Origin: Mesostigma viride | Lineage: Eukaryota > Streptophyta > Mesostigmatophyceae > Mesostigmatales > Mesostigmataceae | Assembly (NCBI GenBank): GCA_009746045.1 | Contig: RPFO01000276.1 | Location: 33,501-97,500 of the forward strand | Reading direction: 5' to 3' | DNA length: 64,000 nt | Shown here: one piece after another, positions 55,006 to 64,000 of the stretch | How the letters are laid out: each line of letters opens with the position of its first letter | Numbering within the stretch: position 1 is the first letter of the stretch | The notes under the pieces: generated by a model | Told to the model about the DNA's origin: nothing | The model's database searches: none | Seen by the model: only the letters and a program-made list of their open reading frames with translations | Program-made: the position numbers and the translations under genes

Positions 55006-58000
55006 ATGAAGGACAAACCGCAGCTTAGCATGGTGATGATTGGTCACTTCGACTCGGGCAAGTCGACAGTGGCCGGCCACCTCATTTATAAAATGGGAGG
55101 AGTGGACCAAAAAGAGATGGAGCGACTGGAGGTGGAGACGGCTCGGTTGGAAAAGCCTCGGAATTGCAAATATGCTTGGGTACTTGACACGTTGCAGGCG
55201 GAGCGAAAACGAGGGTGCACTATTGACATCTCGCTATGGAAACTGGATAGTGCAAAGCATCAGTGCACGCTTATCGATGCTCCTGGTCATCATGACTTTG
55301 CGAAGAACATGATGACCGGCATTACACAGGTAAGATATCCAGGCCCGCGTGGCCGGCGAGCTGGACTAGATGAGACGGTGGATATTCTTAGCACGAATGG
55401 ACTACCATCGCCTTTTCCACGTATTGATACGGCGACTTGCGCGTTTATGTGCGGACGCCCTGGCATGTTTGCTGCCCGGTGCCCAGGCGGACTGTGGTGT
55501 CCTGGTGGTGGATGCCACCCCTGGCACGTTCGAGGAAGGCATTTCTCGCGACGGCCAGACGCGGGAGCACTGCATGCTGGCGTACGCCCAGGGGGTGAAG
55601 AGCATGATCTGCCTTATCAACAAGGTACGTCACGCCCACGTGGGTGATGGTACGGAGATGGTTCCGCGTGCTGCCCGGTGTGACCATGCGCCGTGGACAT
55701 GTGCCACGTTGGCGCGTTGAAGTGCCATGTGGGCGTGTCATGAGCTGGGTGTATGCAACAACCAGGGTGGGGCAGCACAAGGAAACGAAGTCCCTTGGGA
55801 AGGGTTGCTTGGCGAGGGTGCGCCGGCCGTCCTGGTCATGCCGCACACGTGCCTGTGTTTGGAAAGTTGGTGGGGCCACATGGTCTTGTTGGGTTTGAAT
55901 GATGTGTGCGTATCCCCCCGCCATGTGCCCGCTGGTCGTGAATGATGTGTGCGTATCCCCCCGCCATGTGCCCGCTGGTCGTGAATGATGTGTGCGTATC
56001 CCCCCGCCATGTGCCCGCTGGTCGTGAATGATGTGTGCGTATCCCCCCGCCATGTGCCCGCTGGTCGTGAATGATGTGTGCGTATCCCCCGCCATGTGCC
56101 CGCTGGTCGTGAATGATGTGTGCGTATCCCCCGCCATGTGCCCGCTGGTCATGAATGATGTGTGCGTATCCCCCCGCCATGTGCCCGCTGGTCGTGAATG
56201 ATGTGTGCGTATCCCCCCGCCATGTGCCCGCTGGTCATGAATGATGTGTGCGTATCCCCCCGCCATGTGCCCGCTGGTCATGAATGATGTGTGCGTATCC
56301 CCCCGCCATGTGCCCGCTGGTCATGAATGATGTGTGCGTATCCCCCCGCCATGTGCCCGCTGGTCGTGAATGATGTGTGCGTATCCCCCCGCCATGTGCC
56401 CGCTGGTCGTGAATGATGTGTGCGTATCCCCCCGCCATGTGCCCGCTGGTCGTGAATGATGTGTGCGTATCCCCCCGCCATGTGCCCGCTGGTCGTGAAT
56501 GATGTGTGCGTATCCCCCCGCCATGTGCCCGCTGGTCGTGAATGATGTGTGCGTATCCCCCCGCCATGTGCCCGCTGGTCGTGAATGATGTGTGCGTATC
56601 CCCCCGCCATGTGCCCGCTGGTCGTGAATGATGTGTGCGTATCCCCCCGCCATGTGCCCGCTGGTCGTGAATGATGTGTGCGTATCCCCCCGCCATGTGC
56701 CCGCTGGTCGTGAATGATGTGTGCGTATCCCCCCGCCATGTGCCCGCTGGTCGTGAATGATGTGTGCGTATCCCCCCGCCATGTGCCCGCTGGTCGTGAA
56801 TGATGTGTGCGTATCCCCCCGCCATGTGCCCGCTGGTCGTGAATGATGTGTGCGTATCCCCCCGCCATGTGCCCGCTGGTCGTGAATGATGTGTGCGTAT
56901 CCCCCCGCCATGTGCCCGCTGGTCGTGAATGATGTGTGCGTATCCCCCCGCCATGTGCCCGCTGGCGACGCATGTGCCGGTGGCCCACCCGGCCCTTGCC
57001 CCCCCCGGTATCCTCGCCCGCACAGATGTCTTTGCCTCCACGGGGATGGCCCTGGTCACCACTGCCTGCCTGCCTGCCCATGCCTAATGTCTGCACGTGG
57101 TTCCCTGCCCACGCCGCACGTGCGCGCCCGCGTGGGGCCAGATGGACGCGACGCAGCCGAGCGCCTACTGCCAGCTTCGCTACGCCGAGATCGTCAAGGA
57201 GGTCTCCCTCTTCCTCAAGAAGGTGGGCTACCCGCCCCAGAAGGTGCCCTTCATCCCCGTCTCTGGCGTGGAGGGCGACAACCTGGTGGAGCTGTCCCCC
57301 GCGATGCCCTGGTACAAGGGGCCCACCTTCTTGGACGCCATCAACGCACTGGAGGCGCCCAAGCGCATGACGGACATGCCGCTGCGGCTGCCTGTGCAGG
57401 TGGGACCTGTCAGCCCGCGCACGCTGCATGACCTGCTTTGTGCCCACCCACGTTGCCTGAACTGCTTTCTGCCCGCGAGCGTTGCATGACCTGCTTTCTG
57501 CCGGGGGGGGGGGGTGCGGTGAGGTGTGAGGAGGCGTGAGGCGCGCGGGCCCTGGCTTGTTCTAAGGCCGCTTTGGGGCCGCTGCCCAGGTCGCTGTGCT
57601 CCCGTTGGATGGGGCACATGGCCTTGTGGGGCACCGGCGCAGATGCCAGCGGGCACCATGCGCCACCCACGGTCATGGAGAGGCGGGTGCCAGACTAGTG
57701 CACCCGCCCTTTGTCCGCCCCGTGATCTAGCCAGCCGTGCCCCCGCCCTTTGTCCGCCCCGTGATCTAGCCAGTCGTGCCCCCGCCCTTTGTCCCCCCCG
57801 TGATCTAGCCAGTCGTGCCCCCGCCCTTTGTCCGCCCCGTGATCTAGCCAGTCGTGCACCCGCCCTTTGCCCGCCCCGTGATCTAGCCAGTCGTGCCCCC
57901 GCCCTTTGTCCGCCCCGTGATCTAGCCAGTCGTGCACCCGCCCTTTGTCCGCCCCGTGATCTAGCCAGTCGTGCCCCCGCCCTTTGTCCGCCCCGTGATC

Positions 58001-60446
58001 TAGCCAGTCGTGCCCCCGCCCTTTGTCCGCCCCGTGATCTAGCCAGTCGTGCACCCGCCCTTTGTCCGCCCCGTGATCTAGCCAGTCGTGCCCCCTCCCT
58101 TTGTCCGCCCCGTGATCTAGCCAGTCGTGCACCCGCCCTTTGTCCGCCCCGTGATCTAGCCAGTCGTGCCCCCTCCCTTTGTCCGCCCTGTGATCTAGCC
58201 AGTCGTGCCCCCTCCCTTTGCCTGCCCCGTGATCTAGCCAGTCGTGCCCCCGCCCTTTGTCCGCCCCGTGACTAGCCGTCAATAGCGAGGCTGCCAGCCA
58301 TTGGCGCCACAACCGTTGCCTAGAGCATCTCCCACCACCTCGTCCCCTGTCCACCACATCATCACACCAGGAGAAGCCACGGTAGCGACTATACCTGCCC
58401 GCCTGGAGGCCTCGCCTCCCCCCTCCCCTATGTGCTTGTGTGCCTGGCCTGGCTGCTCGCCCACCCCTAAACAGCACTCCGTAACTGGTTGCGCATCGGC
58501 GTGCCGCCGCATGCGTGTGCGTCAACCTCCCTCGCCCCCCCCCCCTCGCCCCCCCCCGCACTCTGCCCCCAGGACGTGTATGTGATTGAGGGCGTGGGCG
58601 TGGTGCCCGTCGGCCGCATCGAGTCGGGCGTGCTGCGAGTGGGCCAAGCCGTCACGCTGGGGCCAAGCGGCTTCACAGGGGAGGTGGCCTCCATCGAGGT
58701 GCATCACACGGCAGTGGCCGAGGCGTCCGCAGGGGACAGCGTAGGCTTCCACATCGCGGGATTGCGTGAGGGGGACGTGCACCGCGGCCATGTGCTGTCG
58801 GATGCAAAGCTGGACCCTGTCAGGGAGGTGGCTGAGTTCACTGCGCAGGTGAGGGGTTGGGGAGGGGGGGGGGGGGGGGCGAGGAGAGGGGGTAGGGTAT
58901 AGGGTGGCGCCATTGAGCAAGTAGGCATCGGTGATGGTCATGTTGGCACTCCGCTGGCATCGTGGCTTGTGCATGGGAGGGTGACAGATGCCAGAGGTCA
59001 TGCGGTGGCCTTGCACCGGTGGGTTGAGGCTACCACATGGCCGCACTGGCCTTATTGCATGGTCAAAGGGGGCACGTCGTCGATGCGGTTGGCTGGCCCC
59101 CCCGCCATGGCCTTGGGTCCGGGCTTGTTGGCGCGGCGCTTGGACAGGGGCAGGTGATGCCTGGCATGCATGCCTCCTAGTGAGCGCACCATTATTGGGG
59201 GGGGGGGGCGCCAGACCCCAAGCTCACGGATGCATCCCTAATGGCGGGTACACCTGGCGGCCATGCCAGGTGCAGACGCAGGGCGCATGATATCTCCACC
59301 TGGCAGCAGGGGAAAAGGCAATGCAACTGTTGACTGGCTGCGAACCCTGCAGAGTGTAGGCAGGCAACCTTTTCTATTTATTACAGCATTCTAAAGGGGT
59401 TGTCTTGGTTTCCTCTGTGTGTGTGGGCATGCCCGAGGAGGGCAGCGCCCCGACCATCCTGTGCAGGGTGGGTTGGCGGCCATTGGGTGACCCTCTTGTG
59501 CAGCGCAGCCGGTGCGTGGGGGGAAAAGGGGGCATCCCGTGTGCCGCACCTGTGTGGCAGCGCGCCCGTGCGTGGTCTGCTTGCGTGCCCAGCGCTGCCT
59601 CTTCCCTTGTTTGCGCGTGGCCGCCGCCGTGGGCGCTTGTTTGTCCCGTGTGTGGCTCGTGGGTGGGTTGGGGCATGGTGGCAGCTCACGTGTTCAGGAA
59701 CGGAGGAACGGTTATCCCCTGAGCCATTCCACTCATCATGGAGACTGTGTATGTTCATGCATACATTAATGCTGGTATCTTTGTTCGCACCTCAGCGAGC
59801 CAAATTGTCCCTGTTTCTGATATATAACGCTGCCTGCCGCAACCTGCGGTGGTGGATGTGTGACATCAATTAGACAACCAGGGCAGGCCAGAAATATGGA
59901 GAATCCGGACAATGGTAGCTCAAGCCTGCCGTTATGTCATCCGCGTTTTCGAGTCGTTCATGATGATGGATATGAATGGAGATTAAAGTGTGTGACATGT
60001 ACGCACGGCGCAGGTGGAGCAAGGGGGATGTATTGGAGAGCTCGTATCTGACGTGGGCATACCCTGCTTGCCATCCTGTGTTCTCTGTCTTGGTGGCGTT
60101 GTCGTAGATCATTGTGATGAATCACCCGGGCCAGATCTGCTGCGGGTACAGCCCCGTGCTGGACTGCCACTCAGTGCACGTGCCCGTCCATTTTGTGGAG
60201 ATTTTGACCAAGGTGGATCGCCGCTCTGGCAAGGAGCTCGAGCGCAACCCCAAGTACTTGCGCAACGGGGACGCAGCGTTTGTGCGCATGGTGCCGTGCA
60301 AGCCGCTGTGCATCGAAGCGTACGCAGAGTACCCGTCGCTGGGGCGTTTTGCCCTGCGTGACATGTCGCAAACGGTGGCCGTAGGTTTTGTCAAGTCTGT
60401 CATCCGTCGGGGTGGGGAAGCGGTTCCTTTGAAAGCAGAGGCATAG
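55006..60446 (+). CDS. eEF1A-type translation elongation GTPase, divergent
   Basis: Exons 55006-55329, 55487-55624, 57142-57399, 58573-58848 and 60108-60446, all phase 0 with GT-AG sites, give 444 residues, close to the normal 447-462. The ATG at 55006 aligns with the usual eEF1A start; one ten codons upstream (54976) is in frame but has no counterpart. G1 is [10 protein letters not shown]2 RGCTIDI, G3 DAPGHHDF, G4 NKMD (split exactly by intron 2), G5-like PVSGVEGDN. Domain 2 has [20 protein letters not shown]; domain 3 has [35 protein letters not shown] and [16 protein letters not shown]. The motifs are those of EF-1alpha rather than of EFL, HBS1 or eRF3. It brings aminoacyl-tRNA to the ribosome if canonical, but several near-invariant positions differ (HVD to HFD, GHRDF to GHHDF), so a specialised paralogue is possible. 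No TGTAA is seen within 300 bp of the stop. Confidence 0.92.
55897..56965. repeat. 43-bp minisatellite, about 25 copies, in eEF1A intron 2
   Basis: The unit is GTGTGCGTATCCCCCCGCCA, TGTGCCCGCTGGTCGTGAAT, GAT, 43 bp. Variation is limited to one C in the C run and CGTGAAT/CATGAAT. The minus strand is open in all frames and gives ORFs up to 389 codons of an [16 protein letters not shown] type repeat. Confidence 0.97.
57704..58275. repeat. 39-bp minisatellite, about 14.7 copies, in eEF1A intron 3
   Basis: The unit is CCGCCCTTTGTCCGCCCCGT plus GATCTAGCCAGTCGTGCCC, 39 bp. Copies differ at a few positions (GTGCCC/GTGCAC; CGCCC/CTCCC). As a multiple of three it keeps one plus frame ([13 protein letters not shown]) and one minus frame open. 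Confidence 0.97.
59867..59988. mobile_element. 122-bp insertion with 10-bp target duplication in eEF1A intron 4
   Basis: TGTGTGACAT occurs at 59857-59866 and 59989-59998. The enclosed segment (AGACAACCAGGGCAGGCC, GAATCCGGACAATGGTAGCT, CGCGTTTTCGAGTCGTTCAT) matches the arms of the large inverted repeat at 38.45-40.0 kb. It is therefore a mobile sequence, probably non-autonomous. Confidence 0.8.
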
Positions 60447-61645
60447 ATGCGACGGACTACTCCAGCTGAAACTCGTGTGACGGTTTCCCATGTCTACAGA
60501 AAGCAACATTTGCTTTGATCTGGTTTCGGCGATCCATTGTTTTCTTTATGGAAAAGTTTACAGTAACATGCCTTTTAAAACGGACCGTACGGGCCATCTT
60601 GCTCGTACCCCCCGAGCAGGTAGGCACAAAACAGGCACAAAACCCTAACGATGGTTTGAAACCAGGTCCAACCAGTTGGCTCAGGTAGCAATTTCCTCAC
60701 GTGGGAAGGTCAGACGGACAGCCCTTCACACGTGAAGCAAGTGTTGTACATGCATCACAAACCTGTGGATGTTGCACATGCACAGCGAACCTTTTTTTCT
60801 GTTATCAAGAAAAAGTGCATAAGTGAAGGCTTTCGTAAACTGCCCTGCTCTCGTTAGGTACAAGCGCTGCTGGCTCATAGGGCTAGACAGCCGCCGCAAG
60901 CGTTGCTTGTTATGCGGTTTGGTAAACGTAGCGGGCGGCTCTATAAGCGGCTGGCCAGAGGGGTAACCATTTATCTGACATCAAGGAGACAACCAGCCAG
61001 TGTTTCTGCGAAGGGGTGGGGGGGTTCCGGTAATACCGTTAGGGGGTCCCGGCTGAGGCCGCGAAGCGGCCGAGGCCGGGGGGGGGGGGGGGGCCGGGGA
61101 GGGCTCTGCCCCCCCCGGATATTGGCGAATTTTTAAATAGAAAAATTAAAACCCAATAGGATTTCTTATACAGGTATATAATTTATCCTAAACTGTGAAG
61201 CCTTGCCCTAGTGGGCTGCTTGCGCCCTGATTCACATTAATTAATTAATTAATAAGCACGTGACTGCGTCACGTGGGTGCCAATACAGAGTAAAGGAACC
61301 TTCAACCCTATATACACAGTGAGAAGGAGGGAGGGCGCCCTAGCTTCTCTCACTGCCGCAGGTGGGCAGGCCACAGAGCGCTCTCTCCACGGCATGGTGC
61401 CGGGGCGCAACACTGTGGGTGCAATACAACCAGTGCAATACCATAGGTAGGCTGACGCATAGCTTATGCTACAAATGTGAGGTGGGCTCAAGACGTCGGC
61501 TAATTAAGGCGCAAGCTGATGGCCACAAGGTGCCAGAGCTAATTGAAGGTACTATAACGCTGTGCGCTAATATCGTTTCAAGTGCTGTAATGCCTAAGCT
61601 ATCCCATCATCGATTGCCCCCATCTAGACAACTAGCTGGAGTGCT
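60447..61645. other. Region downstream of eEF1A: no gene; GC-rich palindrome and element fragments
   Basis: 60981-60997 carries ATCAAGGAGACAACCAGC, a start also found at 39711 and 62913. At 61049-61081 CCCGGCTGAGGCCGC pairs with GCGGCCGAGGCCGGG across GAA, followed by a G run. At 61235-61255 there is a (TTAA)n tract and then GCACGTGACTGCGTCACGTG. From 61260 to 61640 the sequence resembles the 3' region of the ORF1 elements (GGGTGCAATACAACC, GGGCAGGCC). No coding gene supported. Confidence 0.5.
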
Positions 61646-62690
61646 CTATCCCGGGGAAGCCCGGGGGGGCTTCCACAGTTTCTTGTTGACGTAGAGGTCC
61701 CCGCCCCGCCAGTACACTTGGGGCTTCTCGGGGTTGGTCTTGTGGCGGATGTAGTCGGGCCACTGATCGCGGCGTTGCTGCTGCTGGGCTGGCGTCAGGT
61801 CGTCGTCAAGCGACCAGGAGGTGTCCACCAGCTTCTTGCGGCGAGAGAGGAACCGAACTCGGGCTGTGATGTCGCTGAAGGTGAGGACCACTGGAGGGGG
61901 CCCAGCCTTGGCCCGTGGATGGGGCAGGCGGTAGGCGCCCTGCAGTATCGCACCTGGCAGCTGCATGCGCGCCAAGAGCTGTTTCTTCAGCTCGTCGAGA
62001 AGAGAGTCTGGGGTCTCCTCCGGCAGCATGTCGAAGCGCCTGAGGATGACCCGGCAGCGGCGACGGTCGCGGTCAGCGGCCTCGCGGCGCGTGTCTTCCA
62101 GCTCCTGGAGCTTGGTGGTGATGGCGGTCGTGGTAGAGGATGCCTGGCTCTTGAGCAGGTCCGCCCAGGAGGCGCGAGTCGAGGGGTCATCACTAGCCCT
62201 ACCAGCAGGTTGGGCGGCGATGGTGGCCGTTCGCTCGGCGATCTCGGGGACCTGCGTGGCCAGGGCGTCTACCTTGGCGGCAACTGCCTCAAGTTTCACG
62301 GTGCCTTGGCCGACTCGGCCTTCCACCTGGTTAAGGCGGGTGGTCACAGTGGCTGTGGCCTCGGAAACTTTGGTGGCAATGTGCTCTTGCGTAGCAGTAA
62401 ACTGAGGCTGGAGCTTAAGGGCGACTCTGGCTTCAATGTTGTTGACCTTGGCCGAGAGAGTGTTGAGTGGGCCGTCAGGCGCGTTCAGGGCGGCGAGCTG
62501 CTCAGCCATCGGCGCCAGCTGCTCCGCCACTGCAGCTCGGATGGAGTCCGTGCTGGGGGAGGTGCTGCTCTGCGGGGATGCTGCAGCTGCTGTGGCTGCC
62601 CGTCTGCGCTCATGCAGGAGGCTCCTGAGGCCAGCGTAGCCAATCTGGGTGATGTCGTGGACGTCGCAGCGCAGGGAGCTGCACCTGATT
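61646..62690 (-). CDS. Retrotransposon ORF1 protein, 5'-truncated
   Basis: The minus frame is open from about 62690 without a start (CSSLRCDVHDITQIGYAG), then coiled-coil (TLSAKVNNIEARVALKLQ, TTRLNQVEGRVGQG), RRM-like part (RRRCRVILRRFDMLPEETP, GAYRLPHPRAKAGPPPVV, LTFSDITARVRFLSRRKKL), and LDDDLTPAQQQQRRDQWPDY, ending in VYWRGGDLYVNKKLW. About 348 codons are left. The C-terminus is intact, unlike the 49.5-kb copy. The N-terminal quarter is lost at a junction near 62690. Confidence 0.82.
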
Positions 62691-62912
62691 CACATAGCCT
62701 TGGCATACGCAGGACTCCCTAATAAAATATGCGAAAATGATAACTTAGCATGCACACAAGCATGCCTAGTCACAATAGGCAATACAAAACATAGTACGCA
62801 GCACTTGTAGGCTGTGTAGCTCACATTAGCTCACCCATACATTATTCTCACTCTCTGCTTATTCTCACTCTCTGCTGAGACGCCATGCCCTAGCTCTTGT
62901 ATCAAGGAGACA

Positions 62913-63362
62913 ACCAGCGCTCTTGTATAGCCATCGGAGCTCATAGCTTTCACGTTTGAGCACCGAACTTAGCCGTGAATATCACAATCGCTTCGTCTTT
63001 CTAAGACGCACATGCTGATATAATTTTCCGACGCTATTACGCAATATATGGCGAACAAATGCGACTCGACGCAACGCAGCCTGGCGGCTGCGCTCGGCAA
63101 TGAAAATACGTCTGCAGCTCAGGCTGCAGCTTCGCCATCAGGTCCGGCAGGCAGCGGTGACACTAGTCGTGCACTGGTGGTCGTCCAGCAACCTCCCGGG
63201 CTTAACGCCTCGCCATCTGCATCGCCTGACCCCAAGCGCACCCGCTCAGCCGACAAAACAGGAGGGTCTTCACGCCCCTCAGAACCGCGCTTTCGGCCCC
63301 GGCCTTTCAAGGTCGATGATTACGACTGGGCCAACCCGTCTCCGACCGATGATATTAATTAA
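62913..63362 (+). pseudogene. 5' UTR and N-terminus of an ORF1 element, cut at a (TTAA)n tract
   Basis: The upstream block (TTTCTAAGACGCACATGCTG, ATAATTTTCCGACGC, TACGCAATATATG) and coding start at 63048 (MANKCDSTQRSLAAALGNEN, AAASPSGPAGSGDTSRALVV) match the fragment at 40529. The frame runs 104 codons and ends at TTAATTAATTAA, where an oppositely oriented element begins. Confidence 0.75.
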
Positions 63363-63365
63363 TTA

Positions 63366-64000
63366 ATTAATTAAACTCGTGCTCCCGTTGGGGAGTCACG
63401 GAGCACCGAAGTGCTTTTAATCCCTGTGTGTGCACTACAGGAGAAAGGGCAGAGACCCCCAGTCTCCTTCATGCCAAAGGCATGCCACAGCTGCAATCGG
63501 GCGCGGCTAGCTAAAAGGACAGGCTAACGATCCGGCAAACTGTGGGTGCAATAAGACCCATGTGAGCATATCATAGCAAGGAGCGTGGGCAAGTAATCTG
63601 AACATAGCCAGGGCGTAGCATGGCTGTACTAGGACTAGGCTAAGGCTATGGCTGGTTGTGTACCGTGCGTTGGCGGCACGTGACTAGGTGTGTTGGCACA
63701 GCTAGGCAACATTCTAGGCATGGCTGCCTTAGCGGCAGTGACGCCAATGGTTACAAGCTAGGGCTATTGCTATTCTAGCCCGCTGGGGGCGTCCACATCT
63801 TGTGGTTGATCATCAGGTCCCCGCCCCTCCAGTACACCTTGGGCTTCTGGGGGTCCTGCTTATGGCGGAGGTATTCCGGCCACAGGTCGCGTCGCTGCTG
63901 TTGCTGAGCGGGGGTGAGGTCGTCATCCAGCGTCCAGGTGAGGTCGTGCAACCGCTTGCGACGAGAGAGGAACCGCTGCTTATCCTCAGGGGAGGGGAAG
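63366..64000 (-). mobile_element. ORF1 element, 3' region and ORF1 C-terminus (continues beyond window)
   Basis: Nearly identical to 49078-49720 in the same orientation. From about 63786 the minus strand encodes the ORF1 C-terminus (LWPEYLRHKQDPQKPKVYWR, then GGDLMINHKMW) without the 2-bp insertion of the 49.5-kb copy. The rest lies outside the window. Confidence 0.85.

Noticed and set aside
55836-57447. Minus-strand ORFs of up to 389 codons over the 43-bp array
   Set aside because: Antisense readings of an intronic repeat; the plus strand carries conserved eEF1A exons on both sides.
57526-58561. ORFs of 249 (plus) and 288 (minus) codons over the 39-bp array
   Set aside because: Repeat translations within eEF1A intron 3, with no conserved motif.
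55006-60446. HBS1 or eRF3 identity for the GTPase
   Set aside because: It has no N-terminal extension, and its switch and domain 2-3 motifs match eEF1A better than HBS1/eRF3.
61718-62722. 334-codon plus ORF opposite ORF1
   Set aside because: Antisense shadow of the ORF1 coding sequence, which has recognisable coiled-coil and RRM-like parts.

Overview
The window is nuclear DNA from a eukaryote of the green lineage, most likely a chlorophyte alga. Four spliced genes with GT-AG introns can be read (one intron looks GC-AG). One encodes the CBM48 plus CBS SnRK1 beta-gamma subunit, an architecture known from Viridiplantae. UGUAA-type poly(A) signals of the green-algal kind follow three of the four genes, and a short CCCTAAA-like telomeric tract is present. 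Coding exons are GC-rich; the spaces between genes are AT-richer and full of transposable elements. I cannot name the genus.

Left part (1-8558): the window opens inside the C-terminal part of a non-LTR retrotransposon polyprotein with a restriction-like endonuclease. Next comes a minus-strand GT8 (glycogenin-like) glycosyltransferase gene with introns full of tandem repeats, then about 2.3 kb of upstream sequence. 8559-28833: a plus-strand gene for a SnRK1 beta-gamma energy sensor, 13 coding exons and about 703 residues spread over 20 kb. Its introns hold a 59-bp minisatellite of about 137 copies, a 68-bp array of about 35 copies and several smaller arrays. The GT8 gene and this gene lie head to head, and both families are tied to starch/glycogen metabolism.

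Middle (28.8-51.4 kb): a graveyard of nested mobile elements. It holds a broken non-LTR ORF2 copy that begins at the RT motif beside telomere-like repeats, a CACTA-like element with 3-bp target duplications and GGTGAA subterminal repeats, two related elements bounded by TTAA, several L1-type ORF1 copies, a decayed RT with YADD, and a short retroposon family whose copies end in different simple-sequence tails.

Right part (51.8-64 kb): a minus-strand three-exon gene for a small, probably plastid-targeted, single-membrane-span protein lies head to head with a plus-strand five-exon eEF1A-type GTPase gene (444 residues). The GTPase introns hold 43-bp and 39-bp minisatellites and a 122-bp insertion. 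The window ends in more ORF1 copies, one a repeat of sequence near 49 kb.

The main theme is that the introns of three of the four genes carry private minisatellites, some built from or containing splice-site-like sequence. These arrays create huge open reading frames (up to 2776 codons) that are not likely genes.
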